Shown: piece after piece, positions 32,447 to 44,036 of the stretch
Position numbering within the stretch: position 1 is the stretch's first letter
Layout: each line of letters starts with the position of its first letter
DNA from: Symbiodinium kawagutii
Lineage: Eukaryota; Sar; Dinophyceae; Suessiales; Symbiodiniaceae
Assembly: GCA_009767595.1 (NCBI GenBank)
Contig: VSDK01022142.1
Location: forward strand, 89,577-153,576
Reading direction: 5' to 3'
Length of the DNA: 64,000 nt
Program-made: the position numbers and the translations under genes
The notes under the pieces: generated by a model
Database searches by the model: none
Seen by the model: only the letters and a program-made list of their open reading frames with translations
What the model was told of the DNA's origin: nothing

Positions 32447-32925
32447 CAAAGAAGTGCTCGGCAGCTGCTATCCTCGCCTGCTTGGCTATCATCTTCCGAT
32501 TCTCCTCCCTCCTCGCCACCTGACAAAGCTGGAGCACTCCAGCTGTTCAATTGTCGACATGGTCTAATGACCTTTACATTCAGATGGGAAACAAAACAAG
32601 TAAGATCAAGTAAGCATAGAATCAAATGCATAGCACGACTCAACGACAAACACATGTCATATGTGGATGTTAGGCACATCCCAAGATATCCCAACATGCG
32701 CTGCTTCCCGTCCATTACACCACTAGGGCGCCACCTGCACTGCTTGAAGTCGAGGCTGCAGCCTGAACTCCAGGCACTCAGAAATCCCAAAGCTTGTGCT
32801 GAAGGGGTAAGCCTCTGAACAGGATGCGCCCTTTTTTAAGCGACAACTTGTACCATCTCCTCTAGACCGCAGCGCAAAGCTCGAATGTAGGTCTTTCCCA
32901 AGAATCTGCCGGGTTTTAAAGAATG
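32447..32925 (-). CDS. two joined exons ending in a charged helix
   Basis: Exon 32735 to about 32925 reads RQILGKDLHSSFALRSRGDG then FGISECLEFRLQPRLQAVQ and ends on a codon boundary at GCAG|GTGGCG. Exon 32447-32519 (acceptor GCTTTGTCAG|GTG) continues VARREENRKMIAKQARIAAA up to a GTAAAC donor. The last part is a typical charged helix. Right end of the first exon is uncertain. Confidence 0.45.
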
Positions 32926-33242
32926 AGTCCTTTATCACCGAAATGAGTCCTTTATCAAATAGTTTCTCAAGTTAATATCAAGGTTTCGCGGATATTTCAC
33001 ATAAACTTCTGCACAAATCTTTGGGGGAACGATCGATGCCTCGTGCCCGCACATGGCAGCGGCAACGTAACTAGATTGCAAGGAGGGTGCAGAGTGCAGT
33101 GCACGAACCCAAGCTTGCAGCGACTTAGATGTACTCCAAGATCACGAAGAAAGAAACACCATTCATACGATTGTTTTTCATGCAAACGCACATGAATGTC
33201 AAGGTGCATGGGCAAGTGCAATTAAGAATGTCGCAGCGCCGT

Positions 33243-33476
33243 TCAGTACAACAGTTTTGGATCCCTTGAAATCAAAAACTTAAAGCCATTCCTCATCACA
33301 TGGCTGGGGAAATTGAGCCTGGTTGTTGGCGAGCTTGCGGCCATGCTTTTCGGGGTGTAGGCAAGAACCTTCAACACGAACCACAACCCACCAAACCCAA
33401 TTGGCACCACCACTCCCGAACAGTGTTGGGGAAATTTGGAAATGACCCAGGGATACAAAGCATTCAAAACTGCCAT
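33243..33476 (-). CDS. exon with hydrophobic segment
   Basis: Minus frame AVLNALYPWVISKFPQHCSG then VVVPIGFGGLWFVLKVLAYT, a likely membrane helix, then a basic tail to a stop at 33243. Confidence 0.4.
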   Translation of the reverse strand: MAVLNALYPWVISKFPQHCSGVVVPIGFGGLWFVLKVLAYTPKSMAASSPTTRLNFPSHVMRNGFKFLISRDPKLLY

Positions 33477-33489
33477 GCGTGCAGGCGTT

Positions 33490-34058
33490 TTATGGCCCTC
33501 TGCAGCCCAAGTCTCCCATCGTTTGCTGCACCTTTTTAAAGGACATTGGCGACAAGCTAAAGGCAGCCCTAGGCTGCGGCGTTTTGTTGAGCACCCAACT
33601 GCGTTGTGAAAGGAGAGGCTCTGAAGTCAACTGAAAGGAGAGTCTCAGCTTTATAGCCCCGAAGTTGTGCACCGTTCCCACTTGGCTGGTAGCACTCAAT
33701 TGATTAGCACTTGTCAACCATCATCAACATCAAGAAAAAACAATCATCAATATCAACAAGCAAACCATCAATTCACAATGATCAACTATTAAGTATCAAT
33801 TCACAATTTTAAAGCATCAATTCACCATTATAAGCCATGAATTAAGAGCTATCAAGTATCAACGATTGATTCTCCGCGATTCTTGTAATCACCATGGACA
33901 CCACGTAACAACGAGACAGCGCAACAGCAACACCTGTCACCAGCCGCGCTGGGTGGCTCATCCTACGAAAGCCGCAAACGCTGCGCGTTTCGAAACGAAT
34001 TCGTGGAAGCGCCGTGCCGTCTTGGCACGCGCGCGTCGATGCAACAAGGGACGTCGCG
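33490..34058 (-). CDS. two exons that join in phase, unknown protein
   Basis: Exon 33941-34058 (acceptor GACCACCCTCAG|C, donor GCGGCTG|GTGAC) reads ATSLVASTRACQDGTALPRI then FETRSVCGFRRMSHPARL and ends on a codon boundary. Exon 33490-33648 (acceptor GGCTATAAAG|CTG) continues LRLSFQLTSEPLLSQRSWVL to a stop at 33490. The 292-base intron is CA-rich. The first exon also has an open plus frame. Confidence 0.4.
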
Positions 34059-34423
34059 CTGAGGGTGGTCACAGGGGATGAGTTGCGTGACCGCAATGGA
34101 TTGACATTGGAGCTGATGACTCATGTGGGCTTTGTGTGTTAATTCATGATGATTTATGAAGATGAATGACGATAGTGATGGTTGATGATGGCTATATAAT
34201 AATGGTTAATGAGTGTCAATTCGTCAACTCACATTGGCCGATATTAACCGTCAGTAGAATTGTTAGGCCATGCTCAGATTCCAAAGCTTTGCCTGGCTCT
34301 TGTGCGATCTGGGATTCGAAATTGACGATGCAAAGCCTGTTGAAAGACTCCAACCTTTTCAGAAAAAGGTTTCCCACAGAAGCACCATCCAACTCATGCA
34401 AACTATCCAACTGAATTAATCGA

Positions 34424-34658
34424 TTAACCATTATCGGTCAACCCCTCCGAAAGCATATCAAACAAACCAATGACCTGGAGTTCAAATCCTAGGTCCCACG
34501 CGTAAACGGTGTGCCCTTGCGAGGAGCTCCACCGTTGAGTGGGGCATCGACCTAGGCCCAGGAGTAGCTTCTCATCCCATGCCACACTGCTGGGCATCCC
34601 CTGTGCCCTTTGGGGCATCCGCGGCCCCCCGCATCGCTCAGAGCGGCGGAGCGGCGAA
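34424..34658 (-). CDS. terminal exon, unknown protein
   Basis: Acceptor TACATCTACAG|T, then 77 codons in phase: SPLRRSERCGGPRMPQRAQG, SVAWDEKLLLGLGRCPTQRW and YAWDLGFELQVIGLFDMLSE to a stop. Confidence 0.45.
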
Positions 34659-34749
34659 CTGTAGATGTACAATCTGCGACTCAGCTGAGCCAAACAATGG
34701 CTGATTCCAGTGATCAACTTACTAGTGGTGGTGATTAGCTGTGCCATTT

Positions 34750-35935
34750 TCCCACGTGGCCAATAGCATGACCATCAGTTGGTCATACGAAAAAAATCAA
34801 CCATGATTGAGTGACTTGATGTGATTCCATCACTTGTGTTAATGATTCATGATGGTTGATCATGATGCTGATAGTGGCGAACAGGTCAGTAATCATATGG
34901 GGCCCTGGGTCGTAGTCCCAAGTTTATGGATGAAGATCCTAGCAGTTGGAAATGAAATGGTCAGTCACGGGATCTGAACAGCCAGGGTACAGGGTATTGA
35001 TTCCCACAAGTGTTGGTCATACCATAGCACATGATAGCACATGCATCTCATGATTGCTTATTCATACCATAAGCATTGGGGACCCCCGGATTTACGACAT
35101 CATAAGTCTTATGTTTGCTGCTATGGGGCGTAGCATCGTAATCCAGAAGGATGATGCAGCCATCAGCATTAATTCGTCACCCCTAAATATCACACAGGGC
35201 CCATGCCCGGCAATAGATGGCATTCGCTCTTAGCCAACCTGAGCTTGTCGACCATCAGTGGCTATTCTTCTTAGTTCTGAAATGATACAGCCACAAATCT
35301 TAATCAATCATACAATAGATAGAATTGTCAAGCACCAAACTGAATCAAGATTGACCAGCTCACTGGCCATGACTAGCCATAGTCAATCATGACTGGCCCT
35401 CAACCATTGCAAGCCTGCTTGGTACGAAGCAGCTCACTACCAATCATCAACTTCCACAGCTAATGACAACTTTTGACCATCTCGCTGGTTCAGCACAGAA
35501 TCAACCTGCCATTGACCATTTCTTCCTTCATGAATGGAAGCATCACTATGATAGGTAGTACTATACCATACAACTACCATTGATAGCCAACCATGACTAC
35601 TACATTTACTATCACTAGTCATTATCAACCCCGATTGATTACCAATTGACCATTCATTTGACACAACTATACAGTGACTAACACTGCTAATTTGACCACT
35701 ATTAACCATCAATTAGCCATCAATCAATCCTGAATTCGTCATCATTCATCACCATAATAGTGCTATCAATAGCGATTGCTGCGGACTGGACGATAATGTT
35801 TTGCCGATTGCTATCGGCTATAGATATAAACCAATCCTTAAAATCGCCATTGATATAGACTGTAACCAACCCGTAGACTAAAAACTCCCAACCATTCTCA
35901 ACCATCTTTTTGCTCAGCTGTGTTTTCAGCTGAAC
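34750..35935. other. CA/TG-rich low-complexity stretch, no gene
   Basis: Dominated by ACTGACCATC and CATAGTCAATCATG-type words, with CA polarity from 35300 to 35720. No exon seen. Confidence 0.5.
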
Positions 35936-35950
35936 TCTGGGTAGCGCCAC

Positions 35951-36001
35951 CTGCAGCAGGGAATCAGGGACCCATCGTTGCGGCGGTGGGTTGTCATTCA
36001 A
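35951..36001 (-). CDS. short coding-like segment
   Basis: NDNPPPQRWVPDSLLQ ends at CTGCAG|GTGGCG, the same donor context as 32735. The open frame continues to 35720 but is less convincing there. Confidence 0.25.
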
Positions 36002-36292
36002 GGCTGTGGAATGGTAAGGGATGTAGACCCATGGTAGTGGATCATGGCGGTTTCTTGTTTCTTGTTTGTCGCTGTTGCTATTGCCGTTGGTAATCCTGCT
36101 GGGATTCGGCCTGGCATCCGTTCACACATTGAAAGGCGTTAACAATCCAAGGTTGCCAATCATGAAGGGACATCAGAAAACTGTGGTTGATCAAGTTGTC
36201 ATGGGTTGATCGAGCTTACACATATTATGAGGCTTGTTAAGGCCCCATTCACCACCAGCAACCCCTGAGAAAGCTGTACTGATGGAAGGTAC

Positions 36293-36440
36293 CTGCCTGG
36301 CAAATCACCACTGACCCCGTCAAGATGACACCAGGATCTTGAAACCACTCGCGAATCTTGCGCATGAAAGTGCCGTCAAAGTGGACAATCTGAAAGGGAT
36401 CCATGACTGGCATGGGTCCCTCTAGCTTCACAAAACCAAT
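36293..36440 (-). CDS. internal exon, unknown protein
   Basis: Minus frame IGFVKLEGPMPVMDPFQIVH then FDGTFMRKIREWFQDPGVIL and TGSVVICQ, ending at CAGGCAG|GTACC. Reads like part of a folded domain with an alpha/beta pattern. Right end not fixed. Confidence 0.45.
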
Positions 36441-37113
36441 ATTTGAGGTAAATGGCATCAGGGGATACCGCCATTGATCACAAGGTCAGCAATACAAACA
36501 GGGGTGCAGCCGTCACATGTTCAATGAACGTAACATTCTTGGACAACGAGGTGCATGTCATCAGTGGGGGCTAAGCTGGTCCCAACAAAGAGTCACCATC
36601 ATCCTAGGTCAAACTTTGACAGCGCCAGGCATATCTATTGAACTCCACAAGGTGCCAGGAGTGCTATATGGCTGCAGGTCAATACCCTGCTCCCCCGGTT
36701 GTTCAAATCCTATATACGAACAAGAATAGTGATATTTGCTCCTGACTCATGACCCTTAGCCGCCATATAGATAAGTTTTGATCAAATAACAGCACATATC
36801 ACTCTCTCAAGCAAATATCACTACCGTCATGTCATACCCTTCAGAAAAAAAACAGCAAGTACACACTTCTCTGTGACTGTAGCCATTGCTACACTTCTTC
36901 AAGATCACCCTGGGTAGCGCCAACGGCCTGCTTTTACGCCGTGACACCTCTGCTCAAAGTGTGGGTGGAAAGCCAGGTTGCAAAGGCAAGAATTGGAGAT
37001 CCAGTCGCTTAAGGATGGTTGATGATGGCTACGACTGGTTTACAGCAATGGACCATTGCCAATGATCATGACCAGTTGGCACATGATGATCAATGATGGT
37101 CGCCAAGAACAGC

Positions 37114-37233
37114 TCAGGGAATAAAGGGAAGGTGCCGCATGGTGCCACCAGTGCTGCCCAGCGTCAAACTGTTCACCAAATCGAAGACGCCCTCGGAGAT
37201 GAAGCCTTCCCTTTCGGCCTGAGCTGTCATGAC
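37114..37233 (-). CDS. terminal exon, unknown protein
   Basis: Acceptor GAAGGTCACGGCAG|GTC, then VMTAQAEREGFISEGVFDLV then NSLTLGSTGGTMRHLPFIP and TGA, 39 codons in phase. Confidence 0.45.
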   Translation of the reverse strand, partial: VMTAQAEREGFISEGVFDLVNSLTLGSTGGTMRHLPFIP

Positions 37234-37639
37234 CTGCCGTGACCTTCCCCAGGATGACCGACCGTGGATCCATCAGCTTGCTAGACGGGGTTGTTCGCCA
37301 GCCCAACCGATAAGAGATCGACTAAACCGTGCATGTAGTGTACTTGCGCAAGCTTGCCTGATGCACAGTGATAACTCACAAGATGACATGGTGTGCTGCT
37401 TGAACATACTTGAAGCAACAAAACGTTTCGCACTCAAATGAGCTTCCATCTGCTGTCCAAAAACGACGTGCATAAAAGGCTGACCCGGATCCTGACCCGA
37501 TTCTATTGGGCACCTTCGCCATCCTCCAGGTGCCCAAAGATGGAGTTAATGTAGTTTTTTTCCCCATTCTAAGCCATTATTGGTTGTACAAGGTAGTACA
37601 ATAATGTCCATGGTTACACTTGTGATGTAACCATGAAAC

Positions 37640-37791
37640 ATGGTTATAGAATCACTATTTCCTATTCTCATCCTATTCTCATCCACTTTCAAATCTCCAA
37701 GGCCAGCCTCCAAATCCTTCAAGCGCTGCCAGCATTCACCCAAGGCGGATCGCAGTGCCTGCAGCCCAGCTGGTTGTGATCGTGCCAGCGG
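37640..37791 (-). CDS. exon with coiled-coil-like helix
   Basis: After TTCCAGTAG|CCG the frame reads PLARSQPAGLQALRSALGEC then WQRLKDLEAGLGDLKVDENR: heptad-like Leu spacing, so a likely helix or coiled coil. Left end uncertain. Confidence 0.45.
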
Positions 37792-38189
37792 CTACTGGAA
37801 ACCGTCCAAGCAACCAAGGGATTGTTGAAAATGACTGTGAAATGAATTGGGGATACACAAAATGATGGTTCATGGATCCACAATGGTTCAACCAACTAAT
37901 GATGGTTGATGGGATACTTGATGGTTGACTGATGGCTCTTGATGTTTAACAGACAACCAGGGCAAAAACACCACCCTGTGTCTATAACCCCGTCTTAGGC
38001 GCAAAACACTGCAAGTGCCCTAAAGAAGCTAAACAAAACCACATCACAAATCCATCAAATATACTACAACCAGAAACTCCACCAAACAAAGTTCACAACC
38101 AAGTCACAGTTCCACAGTCCAAAAACACAGCTGCGCAAAAAACCGACAAAAAACACACACCTATGCTTTCAAATCAACCCTCTTCACGA

Positions 38190-39010
38190 AGGCAAACTGC
38201 CTGTGCCTAACCCAGTCGTTTGGGGACAGGGCTACAACCCGTGCCTGACCTGCCCTCTTAGGCACAGATTTTTCTGTGCCTAACTTGCTGCTTTGGCACA
38301 GAAGCTCCTCCGGTGCTTAAACAGGGAAAGAATCTGTTCCTAACCTCCTCCTGTGCCCAAACTCTCACACATAACTCCCTGACAAGCACAGAAAACTACC
38401 TGGGCCCTACGGGGCCTCTTAGGCAAACAGCGCGTATACAGTACACCATGGTAAACCATATCTTAACAAATGATGTCATTGATCGCACCAAATCGCCTGG
38501 CCTAGTGCGGTACATTTCGGTCACATCAGCAGATTTTAGATGTCCACGTCTTTGGGTCCTGCATAATAATCATTGAAAAATGCCTCCCACCATCAAGAAG
38601 TGCGGCCTCAAAACTCACCAAAGGATCATCAAAAGCGCCACCGAGGAACCATCACAGAAAAGAACAATGACACGGCCACCATCCAAACCTCACCACAAAA
38701 AATACTGCAAAACAAACGACTGCCACTCTACTCCATTAAAGATACCGCCGCCCCACAAGAACAACCACCTCCAAAAACATCATAACCAAGAGACCACACA
38801 ACAACACCATCATGTGCCTCTAAGCCCCTCAAAGGCACCAAAAACTACTTACGCCTAACATAACCACATAACCGTAAGAAAATAAAACACGAAGCTGTGC
38901 TCCTAAGACAGCTCGCACAGAACGCTGCGGTGTGCCTAACCATGCCCCCTAAGCACAGGCAGTAGGACTTCTTTTTTGCCAATTGCCCCGCCTAGGCGCA
39001 GTAATTTCTT
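38190..39010. repeat. GTGCCTAA-type repeat block
   Basis: Words such as CTCTTAGGCACAG, TTCTGTGCCTAACTTGC and CTCCTGTGCCCAAAC recur in both orientations at 38190-38420 and again, more diverged, at 38810-39000. A CA-rich stretch lies between them. No gene seen. Confidence 0.45.
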
Positions 39011-39344
39011 TAATTGATGATTGATAATGGTCAGTCAAAGTTCCTATATGGGCTCAATAATACCTAAACGAAACCGGGCTATTTGTTGGTAGCTGTCTTT
39101 GCAAATGGCGCAGCGGGTGCCAACTGCCCAGCTAGCTTGTTGGCAGTCAGATGTAGGGTGCTTAGGGGAAGCCTGATACGGATTGATACGGTACTAAGTC
39201 AAAACATGCTGTGATAATCAAGCACTTTTATAATTCACCGCGAAGAATATTATATCATACTCTAAGTATAGTCGTAACCTGTCGCAACTAGCTATCAACG
39301 ATTGTAGTTCTCACTCTTGACGTCGGCATACCTTGATTCTTTAC

Positions 39345-39446
39345 CAGCTCGGCGCCAGCAACAGCCTCGTTCTCGGCGAAAACATCGCTGGAGGAATTCT
39401 CAGAGATGTCCTGGTCCAGGGGGTTCTCCGTTGTGTTGGAAACTTC
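39345..39446 (-). CDS. short acidic exon
   Basis: Acceptor GTTTAACTTCAG|GAA and donor GAGCTG|GTAAAG bound exactly 34 codons: EVSNTTENPLDQDISENSSS then DVFAENEAVAGAEL. Confidence 0.5.
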
Positions 39447-39929
39447 CTGAAGTTAAACATGGATCAGTGTTGGCGATTGGCGGTTCAGGGGTCAGTTTTG
39501 GGATGTCATGAAACTTTTGTAATTATGGGAGATATCCTGTCATGATCCTGGCTTCGCAGAACGCATTGACAACCCTTGGCAGGCTTCAGAAAACAAGGTA
39601 GCCCACACATCGATTGCAGGAAGAATTGCGGACTCAACTTGAGTCCGCTCTTTGCATCTTGTTTCTTGAGCAATCTTGAATATCATTCCGTTAGCTCAAA
39701 CATAGCGAGTAACAGCAAGGGAGACAGTTGCAGGCTGATCAATTGGAGCATCATTGCTAAAACATGGTAATAAATACCAACCAGTAAATATAGCAACATA
39801 TTCATACACCAACACTTGACAATAATTTCTCTAATCCTCAAGCCTTGATAATTCGTAAGATTTGACCATGACTTCCCAAAATATTTTCTACTCAAGCCAA
39901 CCTTAAAAGTGTGACCTGGGAAGCATCAC

Positions 39930-40075
39930 AACACGGCCCAACACGGCACTGATGCGTCGCTTGCAGCTGCCTCCTCCAAGGTGCCATCAGGACTGCGCCT
40001 GAACAAACCATCGGGCCATGTTTGTTGAATCCGTTGGGATCCGCCTTGGTTAAGCCATGTTGACCTCGTTGGGGA
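39930..40075 (-). CDS. coding-like island, frame uncertain
   Basis: Two minus frames are open: one reads PDGLFRRSPDGTLEEAAASD and stops at 39948-39950; the other reads LTKADPNGFNKHGPMVCSGA and reaches a GTCAC donor. A plus frame is open too. Coding is likely, details are not resolved. Confidence 0.25.
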
Positions 40076-40757
40076 AACGGCCCTTGGCAAAGCTTGGCAG
40101 AATTTGTGGGTTTTGGACCCTTTTGTTTGGGGGGGTTGAGATGTTGCGAGGTGTTTATTTGTTCATTTTAGAGCTGTAATGCAGGTCCCGTGGTTCAAAG
40201 TTGGTGTCACACAAGCAGCCTCCGGAAGCATGTGACAGGGCCATCATGCTGTTTGATTGACGTTTCTTGCAATTGTTGCCCCAACATCATCCGACCAGTT
40301 TTCGCTGGCACATCCATGGATATCCCCACTGTTGCTGGTTGTATTCTGCGATTGTCGGCGATGCATGGATATTGACCAACCCAACCTAACGAACCTAACC
40401 AACCAAACCAACCACCCGACCAACCCGGGCCGCCCCAGCTGTTCCTCTCCCTATGCAACTGTCAAGGTGCGTAAGGTCATCGTCGCCAATGCTAAAACAC
40501 CTGGTGCAGGTGCAGCATGGTCCAATGCCGAACATGGCATCCCATAGCAGCGATCCGGACACAACAATGGCAAGGGCCCAACATCCAACATGGCCAAACT
40601 GCGGCAAAACCACGCTAAACATACGAGTAGCCATATAAACCAGCCTTGGATTTAGGATCATCCCGTCAAACAACTGGTGCTGCCAAACATGTGACCAGCA
40701 GTTTGAATGGAGAATCCCACTTTCCTCGAGCCTTACTGAGCCTCAGACTGAGAACTG

Positions 40758-40838
40758 CTAAGCCTCCCACATTGGCGGGGCTGTCCCCGGGGTCGATGGC
40801 GTTGTTGGCACAGGTTGGCAGGGAGATACGGCCTCAGA
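40758..40838 (-). CDS. short terminal exon, Pro-rich
   Basis: Acceptor CAACTGTCTCCAG|TCT, then SEAVSPCQPVPTTPSTPGTA and a TAG, 26 codons in phase. It immediately precedes the stop side of the next gene region. Confidence 0.4.
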   Translation of the reverse strand, partial: SEAVSPCQPVPTTPSTPGTAPPMWEA

Positions 40839-41042
40839 CTGGAGACAGTTGAAACATGTGCATAGCAAGCGCAACAAATGCAGAGACTCAAGCAAGGCAT
40901 CATGTCTCCGATGGATTGAGTCAATAAGATACAGTATCATTTTCATTCATTTTCTATAGCAAAATGCATGCAATGCACCATCATGCATCCACATTTTTTT
41001 CCTGCTTGGCGACGATGTGTGTCACGGTGGCTCTAGCCCCTC

Positions 41043-42440
41043 TCACAACTTCTCCCAAGAAACTCGGCTGACCTTGCCCTTGTCATCCAGGGACACGCAC
41101 ACCACAAAATGGGATCCTGGGCTGGCCTCCTCGCACTCCACCTTGCCGATCTGCCAACTCCTGTCAGTGCCGCCGCTATCAGGACCACAAATCTTGTATT
41201 TGTCGGTGGAACCAGCCTCGTCAATGCTGGGGTAGATCACCTTGTCCCAGCTGCCATTCTGCAACAGCTGAAAGCAATCCCAACCATCATCGCCTACCTC
41301 CATCGGGAACACAAAGAGCCCATCTTCCCACTCCATGTCATCTGGAACGAAGCCGTTCCAGCTGCCGGCAATCGACAACTTGAAAGGCGGTTTCTTGTCT
41401 GATGGCCACACCCCGGGTTGAGGGATGCCCTTGACATTGTCGAAGGTGTCCTTGCCGTTCATCGGGTAACCTCCAGCTCCTCCTTCACCATCCAGGCCAT
41501 TGGGTGCCTGCTCCTTGCTGGCTCGGGCGCATGCCTTGGACAATCCTCGCCATGTCTCAGGTGGAGATCGGAGTCCCAGCAAAGTGTTGATCTCCTCGGC
41601 CAGCTGGGTGAACTCGGGCTGCTCAACGTAGGGCCCCATGGCTGCCATCATCTTGTAGACACCTGCGCGGGAACCCTCGAAGCCATACTTGGGTAAGACC
41701 ACACTCTGCACCTCCAACATCAGCTCCTGCCTTTTCCGGGCCAGCTCTCCGGGACCGTCCGCTTTCTTTTCGATCTCTTCCAACCTGGCCTGGAACTTGT
41801 CCTCGGCAAAGCGGTCACGAAGTTCTGTCTGTAAGCTGGTCACCTCCTCGTAGGTAATGGTAGGATCTTCGTCCAACTCTTCATCGCTGCTTGCAGCGGC
41901 TTTGGCCTTGTGAGCAATCAAACCTCTACTGCCCAAACTGCCCAGGGTGCTGAAGCCCCTGATGCCCCCCAGGCCACCGAAAGTGCCAAAGCCACTACCA
42001 GGCACCAGGGGTGGAGGTTCGTCATCCTCTGCCATCTTCTGGCGACCGGGGCGTGGCTTCACTCTGCCAAAACTGTCTTCCACCATGTCTTCTTCGCAAA
42101 CTCGAACTACTTCTACTTCAAAAGACTTGGGATCAAAATCCACCCCAACCACTGTGAGGTGCCGGGTGTTGTCCACAAACTCGTCGTCACGGAAGGCCGA
42201 GTACGAAGCCCCACCGGTCCGGACCAAGTGAATGGAGCGAGGATCGCAATGCAAATGCCTTGAAAGCGCAGCTTTCAGGTGGCAGAACTTTGCGAACTCA
42301 GGGGTTTGGATTCGAAGCTCACCTGGCTGTGTGGGGTGGCAAGCTATCACCTCCACAACCATGGACCGCCGCTGCCCGTTGTCTTGAGCCGGAGCTTGGA
42401 GCCAACCAACCATTGAAAATGTGCCTTGGGCACATACGAC
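41043..42440 (-). CDS. ubiquitin-like / helical / beta-sandwich protein
   Basis: A continuous minus frame of 465 residues from a probable acceptor (GTTGCGTTCAG|GTC at 42440) or 456 from the Met at 42413. Counting from that Met: residues 18-95 resemble a ubiquitin-like fold (LKAALSRHLHCDPRSIHLVR, then HLTVVGVD); 96-185 is acidic then Gly/Ser-rich; 190-290 is helical with a VVLPKYGFEGSRAGVYKM motif; 345-456 begins LSIAGSWNGF and has periodic Trp/Phe (WDCFQLLQNGSWDKVIYPS), like the carbohydrate-binding or AMPK-type beta-sandwich modules. Ends in WEKL and TGA. Function unknown; the architecture suggests an adaptor. Upstream exons were not identified. Confidence 0.75.
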   Translation of the reverse strand, partial: VVCAQGTFSMVGWLQAPAQDNGQRRSMVVEVIACHPTQPGELRIQTPEFAKFCHLKAALSRHLHCDPRSIHLVRTGGASYSAFRDDEFVDNTRHLTVVGVDFDPKSFEVEVVRVCEEDMVEDSFGRVKPRPGRQKMAEDDEPPPLVPGSGFGTFGGLGGIRGFSTLGSLGSRGLIAHKAKAAASSDEELDEDPTITYEEVTSLQTELRDRFAEDKFQARLEEIEKKADGPGELARKRQELMLEVQSVVLPKYGFEGSRAGVYKMMAAMGPYVEQPEFTQLAEEINTLLGLRSPPETWRGLSKACARASKEQAPNGLDGEGGAGGYPMNGKDTFDNVKGIPQPGVWPSDKKPPFKLSIAGSWNGFVPDDMEWEDGLFVFPMEVGDDGWDCFQLLQNGSWDKVIYPSIDEAGSTDKYKICGPDSGGTDRSWQIGKVECEEASPGSHFVVCVSLDDKGKVSRVSWEKL

Positions 42441-42720
42441 CTGAACGCAACATAAGTATACATAAGTGAAAATTGTGCAGCTGGTTCTACAGTGTATTTC
42501 AAGTTGCAAAGGTCACAACCAGCCCGAAGATTGAACGTTACGTAATCATCATTCCATCATCTAAATTCATACTTGGATATACTTGGTGCATTTTGGTAGC
42601 ATTAAGAATTAAGATCCATGAAGCACACATTGGAAGCACACATTCGCCACTACTTCCGCCACGTACTCACCATCAAACCATGGCACGTGGCACGTGGCTG
42701 CTGGAAACTGGAGCAGTTTC

Positions 42721-42786
42721 TTAGGTCGCCACGGGATGCGATGGGGTCGACGGCGTCATCACGGCCTCACGGGGAACAGCCAGGGA
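42721..42786 (-). CDS. short terminal exon
   Basis: Acceptor GTTCACCACAG|TCC, then SLAVPREAVMTPSTPSHPVA and T before TAA, 21 codons in phase. A plus frame (EQFLRSPRDAMGSTASSRPH) is an alternative. Confidence 0.3.
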   Translation of the reverse strand, partial: SLAVPREAVMTPSTPSHPVAT

Positions 42787-43435
42787 CTGTGGTGAACTCA
42801 AGGGATGTCATGGCGGCGGATGGAGAACCTTCATGATTCAATAGTGAACTTAGTATAACTTAGTATACTTCAATAGATTCAATAGTGAACTTCGTGGTTC
42901 TTTGATGGTCAAATGATGGTTGGTGATGAAGGATGGTCAAATGCCGGTTGAAGGATGATGATGACGAAGGATGGTCGATGGTTGATGATGGTTTCAGTGC
43001 TGGTGCACGATACTCAATGAGAACACCAAGGCATGCTAGTGAAAGATGTCGTGGCAAGGAGTCACCATGATTCTTCTGGTTCTCCATGAGTCGGGGACCA
43101 CCCTATCCCTTGGTCTTGGAATGCGTCCATTTCAAAAACAAAACTCCATCCCATATGACATGGGATTCATGATGGCTAATGATGATTCTTCACAAGGGCA
43201 TCAAACTTATTGATGGCATGTGCCATATCTACCCATATCTATTCAATGTATTCAACTCTCTATCTCTCTCTTGGGTTCCTTGTTGGCGCAGTGATGATAC
43301 TGCAGCAGCCCCGTTGTGGATCATCACAACTTGCAGCGCCGGTAGTGAGATGAATGATGGCTGTGGAACTACCACCATGTCTATGGACTACTTGAATGAT
43401 CACCCCCCATAGTAAGTAGTTAGAAAGAGTGGCTT

Positions 43436-43686
43436 TCACTTCTTTATCAAAAGGGAGTTACTAACCATGGTTACTGACCAGTACACTCCCATGTGGATCT
43501 TTACACTCTCGAAACTTGGATTTGACATGTAAGGTTGGAGGCAAAATGCAACGATTTCCTTCACCGAAGTTTGGACACCATATTTACCCAGCAAATCCAA
43601 GGAGGCAAAGCGTGTCCATAGCCTCTTTGGACATATCCCCATAGCATCCATGGCCAACTGGGATTCCCTTTGAGGGGTCGAAAGAT
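43436..43686 (-). CDS. exon, unknown protein
   Basis: Acceptor GGTATATGTAG|AT, then LSTPQRESQLAMDAMGICPK, RLWTRFASLDLLGKYGVQTS and VKEIVAFCLQPYMSNPSFES to a stop at 43436. A GTCAGT or GTTAGT near 43460 may be the real donor. Good composition. Confidence 0.5.
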
Positions 43687-43735
43687 CTACATATACCACA
43701 TCATATCATATGAAATAAGAAACATAATGATAAGA

Positions 43736-43790
43736 AGAATAATAATGGTAATAATAATAATAATAATAATAATAGTAATAATAATCATAT
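43736..43790. repeat. (AAT)n microsatellite
   Basis: AAT units with GGT and AGT interruptions, in the flank between two exons. Confidence 0.9.
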
Positions 43791-43810
43791 ATAATCAACA
43801 TCCCCACCAC

Positions 43811-43897
43811 CAGGGTCCACCAACCGCCGCCAGAAACTGGCCCACTTCAGCTGCCCTTTTGGGGCGTCGGGTCGCATCTAAACGATCACTCCGAGAG
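43811..43897 (-). CDS. short exon, basic helix
   Basis: Acceptor CGCAGTAGTGCAG|C and donor GACCCTG|GTGG bound 87 bases: SRSDRLDATRRPKRAAEVGQ then FLAAVGGP. A plus-strand reading exists. Confidence 0.35.
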
Positions 43898-43983
43898 CTG
43901 CACTACTGCGATCCCTCTGGGAGCTGACGGCGCGTATCACCAGTCATAAGTGGTTCATGGTGTATCCTTGGCATCGGCATTCA

Positions 43984-44036
43984 AAAAATAGGGAGGTCCA
44001 CATTATTGTTTAGCATCCACATTTTTTGGGAAACCC
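43984..44036. mobile_element. possible degraded copy of the MITE-like element
   Basis: AAAAAATAGGGAGGTCC on the left and ATTTTTTGGGAAACCC on the right resemble the ends of 12751-12846, with a shorter interior. It overlaps the 3' end of the next gene, so the similarity may be partial or fortuitous. Confidence 0.25.

Noticed and set aside
37118-37242. Plus-strand terminal exon reading to 37242
   Set aside because: The minus reading (37114-37233) has a clean acceptor, a stop in phase and a more natural composition.
40380-40430. AACC-rich tract as telomere-like repeat
   Set aside because: Units are irregular and match the general CA-rich spacer words, not a telomere repeat.
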